The notes under the pieces: model-generated
What the model was told of the DNA's origin: nothing
Databases searched by the model: none
What the model saw: the letters and a program-made list of their open reading frames with translations, nothing else
Shown here: in pieces, positions 34,930 to 48,000 of the stretch
Position numbering within the stretch: the stretch's first letter is position 1
Layout: each line of letters begins with the position of its first letter
From: Liolophura sinensis
Taxonomy: Eukaryota; Mollusca; Polyplacophora; Chitonida; Chitonidae
Assembly: GCF_032854445.1 (NCBI RefSeq)
Contig: NC_088306.1
Coordinates: 1,738,501-1,802,500, forward strand
Reading direction: 5' to 3'
Length of the DNA: 64,000 bases
Program-made: the position numbers and the translations under genes

Positions 34930-37900
34930 ATGAAGTCCAAACATGCCAAAGGTATACGGTGTAACGGGTATCGCCTTAGCCCTAATGAGGAGGCGAGGAT
35001 TCTCCAGGAGGAGACAGAGAAGAGGCGGAAACTGCGGCTTCTGCAGGTGAGGGCAGGTGTACTTATGAGGGCAAAGGTCAAACGGATTACTCACATCTCT
35101 ATGATATATGTTCTCTTCTATTTGCCTTCAAATTTGTCAGAAGAAATAAATGTTTAGAGGCAGTTAAATGTCATTAGATATTACTCTTGGTGCTGAAACT
35201 CACAAATTTTCAGTAGGTTGTCATGTTACCTTCCAAACAAGCCTCCAGACTCCTTCACTAAGATGAGGAATCAGTATTCTGAGAATAAGGGAAACTGATC
35301 AACTTACGGGACATGTAGTCATGGTCAAACTTTTGGGTTGTGAATTTCCATTCAGATGTCCGAAGACAGATTTTGGACTTTGGTCTTTTTGTTTTTTGTT
35401 TTTTTTTTTCAGAATTTACAAAACCAAATAAGTTTGTGCAAAACCTTGAATCTTGCTTGAACTGTTTAGAAAGGATCAGGTACACAGATCTGTATATATG
35501 CTGTGGATGGAAATTCTGACTGATGTATTTCATCAGCCTGTTGTCACATATAAAAGGTTTTCTTATTTGTCTGCACAGGTATAACAGTACATGTGCATGT
35601 GTCCATATCCAAATTCCCTGGTAGAATATTGTTGGAATTAAACATGTCCATGATACAAGTGAAATATTCCAAATTATGGGATACACATACATGCATGTCA
35701 AACACAAATCAAACAGATAAGTACATGTAAAATGAATATGGTTTGGGGTTTTTTCTGTAATCTATGAAATATGCTTGATGGGTATCCAGGTGAGAGAGCT
35801 TTCCAAACGCAATGCAGCCAGCATACGACAGTCCGTGAAAGCGGAGAAAGAGCAGCAAATACAGAAACTGGCCAAGAAACTAGAGGTGAGATTCTAAAGA
35901 TAATATTGTTCAATGGACCGAGAGACTGGAGCTTTGTGCCACTCTCTAACAACACTATGGGCATCAAGGTGGAAGTGGTTTCAGTTATATTCTTAAAAAG
36001 AAAGAAACTGTACATTTGAAGCTAGCTTCAATTTAAAGATCCTTGAAAACACGTGTGTCTGAAAATACCTTTGCTAATTTTATTAAATACAGTCTTATAT
36101 TGGGAATGTAAGGTGGGTTTGACGTACCCTATTGTTAGTGTACGTTATCATTGATGTCACGCATCATTGTCTGTACCTTAGTGTTCAGTGAGTGAGTGAG
36201 TGACTTAGGGAGTGAGTGAGTGCTTGGGGTTTAACATCGTACTTAACAATTTTTCAGTCATGACAATGAAGGAATCCTGAGAGTGCATGTAATGTACCCC
36301 CTTGTTGCTAGTGTTCAGTGCTGAACAAAATCTGTATGAACTGTAGGCTTGCAATTTGTGTGCTTGGGGTTTTCGCTTGCAATTTGTGCCTGTGGAAGAA
36401 AAGGCAAACATGTATCTGGTATTAAATACTTGTTCTAGGGCCGGGAAAAAGTTGAGACAATGGGTCGAATTGGGAAAGGGTCTTGGGTGCACTGGTGCAA
36501 CCAGTACGTGCATCCTTAATTTCAAAGTGCTTCACGCTCAGCAGTGAGAGGTTAGAGCAAGGAAATAGGACTGGTTGGACTGGTGTCAGTATAATGTGAC
36601 TGCATGGGTTTCGGGTGCACTGGTGCAACCAGTACGTGCATTCTTAATTTCAAAGCGCTTCATGCTCAGCAGTGAGAGGTTAGAGCAAGGAAACAGGACT
36701 GGTTGGACTGGTGTCAGTATAATGTGACTGGGTGGGGTGTTATGTCTGGTGTCTTCAGCATGATACTTCAGTGGTGGCAGCACTGTGCCACAAGGAGACA
36801 CAGTATATGTACACACCCCTAATGGCTTGTCGTCGTGATATAACGTGAAAAATTATGAAGTACAACGTTAAACCCCAAGCATTCATTCATTCATTTTTTG
36901 TTTGATTTCCAAGCCTAGTACTCCATTACCATAAATCATTATGTGTGCAAGGATTGCTGACCACAAAAAGAGATAAAGCTATATTGTGAATACATTGTTA
37001 TTACAGAAGAACTTAGCATCTGTGAAGGAAGAAAAACTGAGGAATCTTGAGGCGAGATATGATAACAGTATGCGGACCATCGGGATAGCCCACAAGGAGG
37101 CTGAGCAACAGGTATGTCTGTGTGCCCAAGAAATCAGGATGAGGCTTGTGACGTGTGTTTCAAGCAGGTGCTTGTAGTGATCAGTTGTCTTGGCTGTATC
37201 ACGTCACAACAAATTGTCACCCTAGAACAAATTACACGTCACCCTATGTGTAATGAGTGGAAAGGTTTGTCACCAGTAGCATAAGGAGGGATATTTGGCA
37301 ACATTTACAGCCCTCTTATATACAGCCATGACTGCGGTTGTGTTTGTCTGAGACGGCTGAATGATCAGAGTGTTGGTCTCAGAATTCAGAGAGGCATATT
37401 CTCAAGTCTTCACTCAAGTAGTGCCTGAATATACTAATAATGACATTACTCAGAGACTGAGTATTGAGATGGATATCTTTGCACTGTTCCCCCGTACATG
37501 TAGCTAATAACCTACAGATGGTCATTTGGTTCCCCTAGGCTATGCCCAGTTTCCACTCACCACAATGTTGGCCACCGTCATATAAGAAGTGAAATATTTG
37601 CGAGTGCCATGCAAAAGACTTAATCTGATAAACAAATAAATATTGTAACTAGACATTTGCATCTGCAGGAGGACAAAACTGAAGAGTTACTAGCCCTTGC
37701 CGAGGAGAATACCAGAAAGGCAGAGCTGCGGTATAAAACAGCTCTGGATGCGCTTCATGTGGAGCAAGAACAGCAGCAGATGGAGGAGAAATATCACATA
37801 CTGGCGAGGTGAGTGACCAGGCTTTGTGGCCTCGTGCTAGCATACATTGCTCTCAGGCAGGGGCAACTTTTCCAAAACTTCATATATAATACTTCTTGTA

Positions 37901-40900
37901 ACTTTTTGTGTTAAAGACGTCATCATTTACGAAACAAGTTGTCAAAAATTAATTTTTGTGAAAGTGGGCCCTGACTCTCCTTTCTCATATAGTGAGGATG
38001 TCATCTCAGGTTCAAACCCAGCTAAGGGCAGGGAATTTGTACACATACTCTCTATCACTGCTTGTAGGGCCTTGGTGACAGTAAGTAGTATATACCTTAA
38101 TTCTTCTCATTTTGGTGATTAGTATTAGTGGTGATGAAAGCAGAAGAGTACATTTCTTTCCCAGCATTTTGGAAAAGTTATGACATGAGTATGTTGTTCA
38201 TGATGATCTAACCATGTGAGAAAAAAGAAACTATTCCTGCTACAATTACATATGTATATATAGGCTAAAAAAGAGCAGACCAGATGTCCCAAAAGTTAGA
38301 AGAAATAGGGTCTGCTCATGTGGCCATTTGAAGAGACTAATATTGGTTGAAAACCACTCATCTTTCTCTAACATGTTGTGCATATATGTACGTCACAGGT
38401 GGGAAAATTCTTTGTTAAATTGCCAAAGGTCAGTGGCACTGTAGTTTGCTGCACCCATGGAAGTGGTATAAGTGGAAAATTTCTGGAGTGTAACAGTAAA
38501 CAGCAGACAAAATCAAATCATCAAATCAAGTTGTGCTTCTACACCCCAATCAGATAAATAAATAAATAAATATATCAGTGCTGAATGAAAGCTACCTTAA
38601 GTTTTGTCTGACTATATTTGTGAACAGTTTTAGTACAGCTGTGTACTTTAACTGTGTTTAAAATGATAGTCAATGAAGTTAGTAACATTTTGTGATTTTC
38701 AGAAAAGCAGCTTTGGAAATGGAAAGAATCAGAGCCAATCAGATTGCATCTCTTCCTCCTCCTCCACCCGACCCGACATTAGACATCGGCAAAGCTAAAC
38801 GTAAGGATACGCATAATTATCAAAATGTTTTGCATGTATGCTTCATATTAAAATTTACCATCTCTGTTTGACATTTATTTTACTTTAATCATTGCCATAA
38901 AATGTTTGGTAAATTTGCTTCACTGATCTGATATTGGTACTACTGTGTGCATACATTCTGACCATAAATACATATGATATTTGGGTGTAAAAGCTACATT
39001 TTATGGAAAAATAGTTTACCTGGTGTAATAATTGAGCTTCACTATATGACATTAATCTATGCCTTTCGTCAGGTAATCCATGTATGAGTATTGCAGTTTA
39101 GTTCTCCTAAAGCTGTAGTTCAGTAATTGGATAATTCCACCACCAGTAAGGTCTTGGGTTCAAATCCAGATGATCATGTACTTGTAAGTCTGCAAATTGC
39201 AATTTTTGCCATGCTGAACTTGCCTTGGCGTCTGTCTTATGCTTGAAATGTTTCGAAAAAAAAAAAATGTAACAGAACTCGAATAATTGTCAGTCATTGT
39301 TTTTAGATAAACCTGTGAAGATGACAGATGCAACAGCTTTCTCTCTGACACATTTTCATATGGCTCAAGATATTGCTGTGGAGAAGGAAAACCCAGAATT
39401 ACAGGTAGAGTTAGCTCCCTTGTTTTGTTTTTTCTTTAATCTTTTTTTACTGAAATATATTAGTAAATAGAAGCATTGTTAGAGCATATTTTGCAAACAT
39501 TTGCCCCTATAATTTCAGTCTTCTTCAGTAGGGTACATGGACATTAGAAACTCCAGAGCTGAAGGAATCCATAAACCTTTCTGAACTCTCAGTCAAATAC
39601 TATCATAAATGCATTTAACAAGTCATAGCCAAATATTCAGCGTTTCTGTGACACGGTAGTGTCAGGGTGGGGAAGCAGCACATTTTCAATCCTGTGTAGC
39701 AGTGCCAGTATGAAGAGGGGTGAGAAGAGACATTGTTACATAAAAAACTGATTGCAACAACGTATCAGTTTCTGCTGTCATGATGTATGTAATATGGTGA
39801 GCAGTGAATTCTGCTCCAGGCCATTTGCTGGGTTCCCATTTCTTTAATGTATTGGAATGAAATGAGAAGTTGTTACAATAAGAGTTGGTGGGACATCTGT
39901 CCAGTATGTGATTAAGTCTGGTTCATAGCATGCGTATAATGTTGGCGTAAAGGTTAGCAAAAGATGTATGACAAATCTGCATTCGATATTTTGAATTTTT
40001 TTTTTTTTATCTACCTGGTGGTACTTACCTGTATGATGCTGATAAATGCAAGTACATATTTAAAGGAAGTTGGGTAACTTTTGTGATTAGAACAATAACA
40101 AATTTTTTCTCTCAACCACGCAGGCTGATGCCAGAGTATTGGCTGTCGATGAAGAGGAGAGAATCAAAGAAGAACAGCGGAAGATTGAGCAAGGGGAGCA
40201 GGAGAGGCGAGAGAGAGCACGAGTGCGACACAACCTGGCACGGGAGAAGGAACTACTCAAACAGGTAAACCATTGAGTGGAAAAAAGGTAACCCTGTGAG
40301 GGAGAAAACAGGTAACCCCGTGAGGAAGAAAACAGGTAACCCTTTGAGGGAGAAAACAGGTAACCCCGTAAGGAAGAAAACAGGTAACCCCATGAGGAAG
40401 AAAACAGGTAACCTTGTGAGGAAGAAAACAGATAACCCATTCAGGGAGAAAACAGGTAACCCTGTGAGGGAGAAAACATAACCCAGTGAGGAAGAAAACC
40501 GATAACCCCGTGAGGGAGAAAACAGATAACCCAGTCAGGGAGAAAACAGGTAACCCTTTAAGGGAGAAAACAGGTAACCCCAGGAGGGAGCAAACAGGTA
40601 ACCCCTTGAAGAAGAAAACAGATAACCCCGTGAGGGAGCAAACAGGTAACCACGTCAGGAAGAAAACAGATAACCCAGTCAGGGAGAAAACAGGTAACCC
40701 CGTGAGGGAGAAAGCAGGTAACCCTGTGAGGGAGAAAACAGGTAACCCTTTGAGGAAGAAAACAGATAACCCTGTGAGGGAGAAAACAGGTAACCCTGTG
40801 AGGGAGAAAACAGGTAACCCCGTGAGGAAGAAAACAGATAACCCAGTCAGGGAGAAAACAGGTAACCCCGTGAGGGAGCAAACAGGTAAACCAGTCAGGG

Positions 40901-42060
40901 GAAAGCAGGTAATCCCATGAGGTAGCATACAGGTAAACAAGTCAAGGGAAAACAGGTAAACCAGTCAGGGAGAAAACAGGTAACCTCGTGAGGGAGCAAA
41001 CAGGTAAACCAATCAGGGAAAAACAGGTAAACGAGTGATGAGGAAAGCAGATAAGCCAATGCATGTATATATATGTACATCTGTACATTGTGTTGTTGTT
41101 GTAGGACTATGAGCACATGCTCCATGACCTCAGTGACCTCCAGAGGGCAGACATGTACAGACGACAGAAAGTTGTGGCAAATATCCCGGTAAGTATCACA
41201 CTCTATCAAAGAGGTTTTACTACTTGACCAATATCTGTAATAAGTGACCTATTTTGCCCATGGTGTCCCATTAATCGTGGAAAGGTGTGTTGAGGTTTGT
41301 TTGGAGGTAATATGTCATGTTTGCCTCTAAATGTGTATCTTTTTGGGGGAACATCTTTAGGGCAAATACAATAACCATGTGTTCACATTTTCCAAGTTTT
41401 CAGTTTATCGTATTTAAAAAGAATGGGTTTTTATAAGATCTCTTGAGATCAGGGTAGGTATGATTTATAATACTGAAGTTAAATGGAAATACTGTAAATA
41501 CTGTACTTATAATTCACTGGAATTTATCTTTGCTGATTTACTCCTAAAACATGTTCGCGTGAATTAATTTTCATGTATTTAATCAAGGGAATACTGAAAA
41601 AAAAATCTTAAAAGTGTTTAATTATCCCAGTTGTAACGTGGCTGAAATTACTCAAGCACGTCAAACAGGTTGTATAAAGGTTGCCATTGGTCCTCCTCTC
41701 TTGCCTGCAGTGTCACTAAACACCTTATTTCTTAGAATGTTGTCTGTCGCACACCTTAACTCAGTCATGAGAGTGATTCTCACACAGTATACTGAGTTTT
41801 CATTTGATGTAAAAAATGTTAGAAATTTACAAATCTTATCTCCAGTCATTTGTGACAGCCAGTTGTTATAAAGTCTACATGCATGCCCCCGTTAAAGCAT
41901 TGGTACAGTTTTGTCTAATTCTGTTTATGTTCCCTTTTCCCTCCCACCACCTGCTAACAGAAGCAGGTGTTTGAGCCCCCTCACCGCCGCCTGGAGCACC
42001 GCCGGGACAGACAGCGCACCATGGAGCAGGCATTTGAGGATATGTACATGAAGGCTACAG
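34930..42060 (+). CDS. CEP295: CEP295 exons 2-10: conserved N-terminal helical region (residues 1-326)
   Basis: Coding exons: 34930-35046, 35790-35885, 37007-37111, 37669-37808, 38703-38800, 39307-39404, 40124-40264, 41105-41188 and 41961-42060. Junction phases 0,0,0,2,1,0,0,0,1 agree throughout. The region is rich in Glu, Lys, Arg and Gln, as expected for a long single helix. Exon 10 ends with QAFEDMYMKAT, matching human 'FAFEDMYNADRK'. The small exon count and sizes follow the human gene closely as far as I recall. Exon 8 ends at CAG|GTAAAC, next to a tandem array of similar sequence. Confidence 0.93.
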
Positions 42061-45000
42061 GTGAGCTAGGGAGTTAACTCCATAAGGTCACTGTGCTGTA
42101 CTGAAAGATCGATTTGTGGTTTGCTTGTGGTTGCTTAAGTATTTAACATTCTCGGGGTTTGACTCAGTACGAAACTCTATGGTACACAACAAACAAAAAG
42201 ACGAAGGTCCTAAGGTAAATTCTGCCTCCAAAAATGAAGAAAATGGCATATTTCAGGCATCTCTTTCTGTGGTTCTCTTTCACTTTTTCCACAGAGGTCA
42301 TGCATTTTAGACCAATCAACACTAAGCTTAGGACATTGCAATTAACCTAGATACTACAGAGCTGTGTTTGTATCACGTGCCTTATTGTGGTGACTAAAAC
42401 TTTGCTGTACATTTGGGTGTGAAATATCAAAAATGTTAAAACAAAGTGAGCGATAGATCTGTAAACTGTGCTAAGTAACACTTTGATCACTGAATTAAAT
42501 TCCTATAGTTCGCCTTTATATATATTATTATTTCTTATCATAAAAACAAATCTAACAAGTAAATAAATCCAAATTCTTTTATTTGTAGAAATAAACAGCA
42601 TGAACTGATATTATTCTGGGAGGTAAACACACCGGCCAGTGTTTTGCTGGATGTTTGAAAGGTCATCTCTATTCATTGTGTATTTGTACACGGCCCACAA
42701 ATAACAGCAGGGCAGAATTACTGATGATTGATGTTATTCAAATACCACAGCAAGCCTTACACTTACACAAAGCTGTATTATTTTATACCCTCTCTGGCAT
42801 GTCGTGTATGGTAACAATTTTAGATTTTATGAAGAGCTTGTAAATTGATCATTTCAACTGCTATATTGTTTCTTGTCCAAAATTAAGATTAAAGCTGAGA
42901 TTCCTTACATGCGGTAGCGGTATACGGTACGCGGTATGCGGTACGCGGCAAAAAATCGAAATAGTTAAAATAAGTTGCAATGATTCCATAGGTATGGTCG
43001 CGGATCCGTTTTTTAATGCGGAAACGTATACGGCAAAATCAATCGCACCAATTAGCGATCGGTGCGGTATGCGTTTTCAAAACCGGACAGGGTATCCCAA
43101 GAAATGACGTCACTGGTGGGGTGTTTCCCCGACACGTGGTCGGAACTTGTTTGAATTGTTCTCTGGTTAGACGAAAGTACTGTTGGAATTTTTCTCCATC
43201 CAGCTGCAATTCCAAGACCAAGTTTTCGGAAAGCTCCCTGCTGAGCTCTTTGCCGCAAAATACTGTGGACCCACCATCGGTGTTTTCTCTTTTTACGCTT
43301 CTTTAGTTGCAACAACTTATATGACATTGCTATTATGGCAAGGTCTGAATCTTGCTCTAAAGCCACACGTCGTGAAATGGAGGAATGCGACATGTTTGCT
43401 CTGATAAAAACGCACCATGAATGAAAGAAAACGCATAGGTTACCGCATAAATGGAATCAGAGAAAGCGCACACCGCATGACGTATCCGCGTACCGCGTGC
43501 CGTATACCGCAAACCGCATACCGCGTATATGGAATCTCAGCTTAATTATGCTGAACATAGTTTGCTGCTTTATGTACAGATAGGTTGGATGACACAACTT
43601 TATGTGGTTACATATACATGTTCCTGACACAACTGCATGTGGATGCATATACATGTTCCTGATACGACTTCATGTGGTTGCATTTACATATTCCAGACGC
43701 AACTTCATGTGGTTGTATGTACATGTTCCTGAAACAACTGCATATGGATACATATACATGTTCCTGACACGACTTCATGATGATGCATATACATGTTTCT
43801 GATGCAACTTCATGTGGTTGTATGTACATGTTCCTGAAACAACTGCATGTGGATACATATACATGTTCCTGACACGACTTCATGACGATGCATATACATG
43901 TTTCTGATGCAACTTCATGTGGTTGTATATACATGTTCCTGAAACAACTGCATGTGGATACATATACATGTTCCTGACACGACTTCATGATGATGCATAT
44001 ACATGTTTCTGATGCAACTTCATGTGGTTGTATGTACATGTTCCTGACACAGGTTTATGTGGTTGCATGTACATGTTCCTAGCATATCTCCATTGTGTGT
44101 GTTTTACAGATTACACAGGTGATTTGAGCCTGGCCCTGGACCCTTACCCTCAGATGGACACGCCATCTGCCACAGAAGCCTCAGAGGTGTCAGCCACATC
44201 AGATGCTGACCAAGCCCATGATCTGTCAACCACCCAGACAGACAGGCCTCAGCCCCTCCCACCACCCCCTCGCTCAGAGACCCTCAAAGATGTCACCAAT
44301 GTTGCTAAAGATTCCAGTGGACAGAGCCCTAAGAAATCAGGTTAGAATTACTGTATTTGATCTAAAATTGTGACGTTTAGAAGGTAGGATGATATTCTAT
44401 TGAAAAAATTAAGTTTCAGCACTAAGATATTTTGTGACCTTATTTACTTCTAAAAATGCACTTTTTGGAGGCCAATTTTTAGAGCAAATGCAAAGGTGTC
44501 GAAAAACCAGCCATCACAGCTTTGAGCGTAATATTTTCACATTTCGAAGGCATTAATTTATTCCCTCACTTATTATTTTCAGAATAAAAGAAGGCTGTTT
44601 TATGAGGTTTAAACACTAAACAACACAATGTTTTTAGCAAATTTTAGGGACAGAAATGATACGATTGCCTCTTTTGTGATGCCAAATGAATGATAAGCAA
44701 AGTAGAAAGCTGATACTCATGCTCTTGGACCTTCAAATTATATTCTTCCATCTGTAATTTGAGTGAGTGAGTGAGTGAGTGATTGGGGTTTAATGTCATA
44801 CTTAATCTTTAATTTGAGAAGATGTGTTTGTTAATTTATTTTTTTGATTTCATTGGAGTTTTGTGCCATACTCAAAGATATTTCACTTACACGACTGCAA
44901 TCAGCATTAGAATGAGAGGAAACTGGGCAAAGCCCGGGGGGAAACCCACGGCGATCTACATGTTTTGCTAGCAGACCTTCTTCTTGAGGAAGGACGCATG

Positions 45001-48000
45001 CGCTGGACATGAACTCACAAAACTGGCGTTGGTTAGAAGCTCCTGGGTCATTTTGCTGAGCTAGCATGCTGACCACCAGGCCAGTTAGGCCCCCAATAAT
45101 AAAACTAATATAGGTAACAACGGTACATTTCAGTTAAACATAGAATTTAATTTTCATAAACTTTCTCTTATTGCACCAGTATGTTGCTCTTACAATTTTC
45201 ATTTTTGTTATCAGAGACAGTCCTGAAGAAACTTCTGAATCAAATCAAGAACCAGCGAGATGATTGGATAACCAGGTCCAGTCAGGAGGCCCCGGAACCT
45301 GAAGACGTCCTGTCCATGTCACCTCAATTGTTCAAGAAGTACCAAAGAGAGAAGGAGTGTCCAGTAGCTACCCTACCTAAGACAAATCAAGGTAAGATAA
45401 ATGAGTGTTTTCTCAACCTCTTACTGGTGGTATTTGTCAAGTGCCATTCTTTTGTTGTCAGTTTTGTGTGTTGTTGTTGATGCTCTGATCTCTAACACTG
45501 TAATGTCAATAGTTAGGCAAGTAGCCCTACAATGTCTGATCTCTAACACTGTAATGTTAATAGTTAGGCAAGTAGCCCTACAATGTCTGATCTCTAACAC
45601 TGTAATGTCAATAGTTAGGCAAGTAGCCCTACAATGTCTGATCTCTAACACTGTAATGTCAATAGTTAGGCAAGTAGCCCTACAATGTCTGATCTCTAAC
45701 ACTGTAATGTTAATAGTTAGGCAAGTAGTCCTACAATGTCTGATCTCTAACACTGTAATGTCAATAGTTAGGCAAGTAGCCCTACAATGTCTGATCTCTA
45801 ACACTGTAATGTTAATAGTTAGGCAAGTAGCCCTACAACGTCTGATCTCTAACACTATAATGTTAATAGTTAGGCAAGTAGCCCTACAGTGTCTGATCTC
45901 TAACACTGTAATGTCAATAGTTAGGCAAGTAGCCCAACAATGTCTGATCTCTAACTCTGTAATGTTAATAGTTAGGCAAGTAGCCCTACAATGTCTGATC
46001 TCTAACACTGTAATGTTAATAATTAGGCAAGTAGCCCTACAATGTCTGATCTCTAACACTGTAATGTTAATAGGCAAATAGCCCTACAATGTCTGATTTC
46101 TAACACCATAATGTTAATAGTTAGGCAAGTAGCCCTACAATGTCTGATCTCTAACACTGTGATGTTAATAGTTAGGCAAATAGCCCTACAATGTCTGATT
46201 TCTAACACCGTAATGTTAATAGGTAGGCAAGTAGCCCTACAATGTCTGATCTCTAACACTGTAATGTTAATAGTTAGGCAAGTAGCCCTACAATGTCTGA
46301 TCTCTAACACTATAATGTTAATAGGCAAGTAGCCATACAATGCCTGATCTCTAACACTGTAATGTTAATAGTTAGGTAAGTAGTCCTACAATGTCTGATC
46401 TCTAACACTATAATGTTAATAGTTAGGCAAATAGCCCTACAGTGTCTGATCTCTAACACTGTAATGTTAATAGGCAAGTAGCCCTACAATGTCTGATCTC
46501 TAACACTGTAATGTTAATAGGCAAGTGGCCCTACAATGTCTGATCTCTAACACTGTAATGTTAATAGGCAAGTAGCCCTACAATGTCTGATCTCTAACAC
46601 TATAATGTTAATAGTTAGGCAAGTAGCCATACAATGTCTGATCTGTAACACTATAATGTTAATAGTTAGGCAAGTAGCCCTACAATGTCTGATCTCTAAC
46701 ACTATAATGTTAATAGTTAGGTAAGTAGCCCTACAATGTCTGATCTCTAACACTATAATGTTAATAGTTAGGCAAGTAGCCCTACAATGTATGATCTCTA
46801 ACACTATAATGTTAATAGTTAGGAAAGTAGCCCTACAATGTCTGATCTCTAACACTATAATGTTAATAGGCAAGTAGCCATACAATGTCTGATCTCTAAC
46901 ACTATAAAGTTAATAGTTAGGCAAGTAGCCCAATGATGTCTGATCATAAAATACTATCATGTTAAAAGATAGACAAGTAGCCCTACCATGCCGTAAACAT
47001 TTCTTTGTAAATTTAAATTAGCTCTACATGCACTTGTATTTGAAGTTTAATTAACATGTTGGTGTTTGTACAGACAACCACGTCCCAGATACTTTGGCGT
47101 CTCCTCCCCATGCGTTAACTGACATGCCATCAGAAAAGGCTTTTCCATTGGGAAGAGAGCAAGGTCGTCATCAAAAGTTGTCTCCCCCTGTCAAGGACCA
47201 ACCAAGTCAACATGTGACAAGCGATAGGGAGCCTGTTGGAAAGGTGCCTGCTGGGGTTGCAGAGGTCAGTTTACATGTTGCTTCATTTAGTGCTGCTAGA
47301 CTGTTCATTGGAAATTCTGTATTTGTGAAGCACTGATTTGCCAGTCTTCATGGTTTGCACTTCCTGGTTATTTTTACGTACGCATCGGTGTTAAACACCA
47401 ATGCAGTCAGGTAGGTAAATAATTCAATAGAACCTCAGAGGATTTCAAAGTCATCATTGTGGTTTACAGGTCATGGATTTCCCCCAGGCTCTGCTCGGTT
47501 TCCTGTCACCATAAAACTGGCTGCCATTGTATTCAGTGTACGGCGTAAAAACAAATAAATAAATGTGCTTTACAAAGCTTGTCTTTACTAAAATTCAGCC
47601 TATGAAGGCATTAAATCCTTAATATTCATTTAAATTTAAATTAAGTTAAAATTAATAACACAGGGAAAGGTATGTGTTGAATACAGTTTGGAGTGTTCGT
47701 CTAATAATTTTATGTATTTTGGAAGGTGATTTTTGGTGGTTTGTTGATCATGTTGCCATCTTGTCAGCAGGACTCTCATGAACGTTGTGTGGAGGAAGCC
47801 AGAAGGGAGCTACAGCAAATACAGTAAGTACTAACGTGTCAGATCCCACTCAAGCCATGGTTTGGGTGGAACTGACACGGTACAGGACCTAAAATTTCAC
47901 CCGTCACCGAGGTGCAGCCTGATTCTGAGTTCCTGTAATCTTAGAAATGTGTTTTGAGGCTTGTTTGAAAGGTAAGGTGATATCCTAATGGAAAAAGATG

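Noticed and set aside
35258-35707. 149-codon minus-strand frame in a CEP295 intron
   Set aside because: Antisense, contains a T-run translated as Lys stretch, no recognisable domain.
40257-40940. 227-codon minus-strand Leu/Phe-rich repeat frame that looks like a membrane protein
   Set aside because: By-product of the 24-bp array; its hydrophobic look comes from reading GGTTACCTGTTTTC-type units.
45401-46885. Long frames of about 220 codons on both strands with a 17-residue repeat
   Set aside because: By-product of the 51-bp array inside a CEP295 intron.
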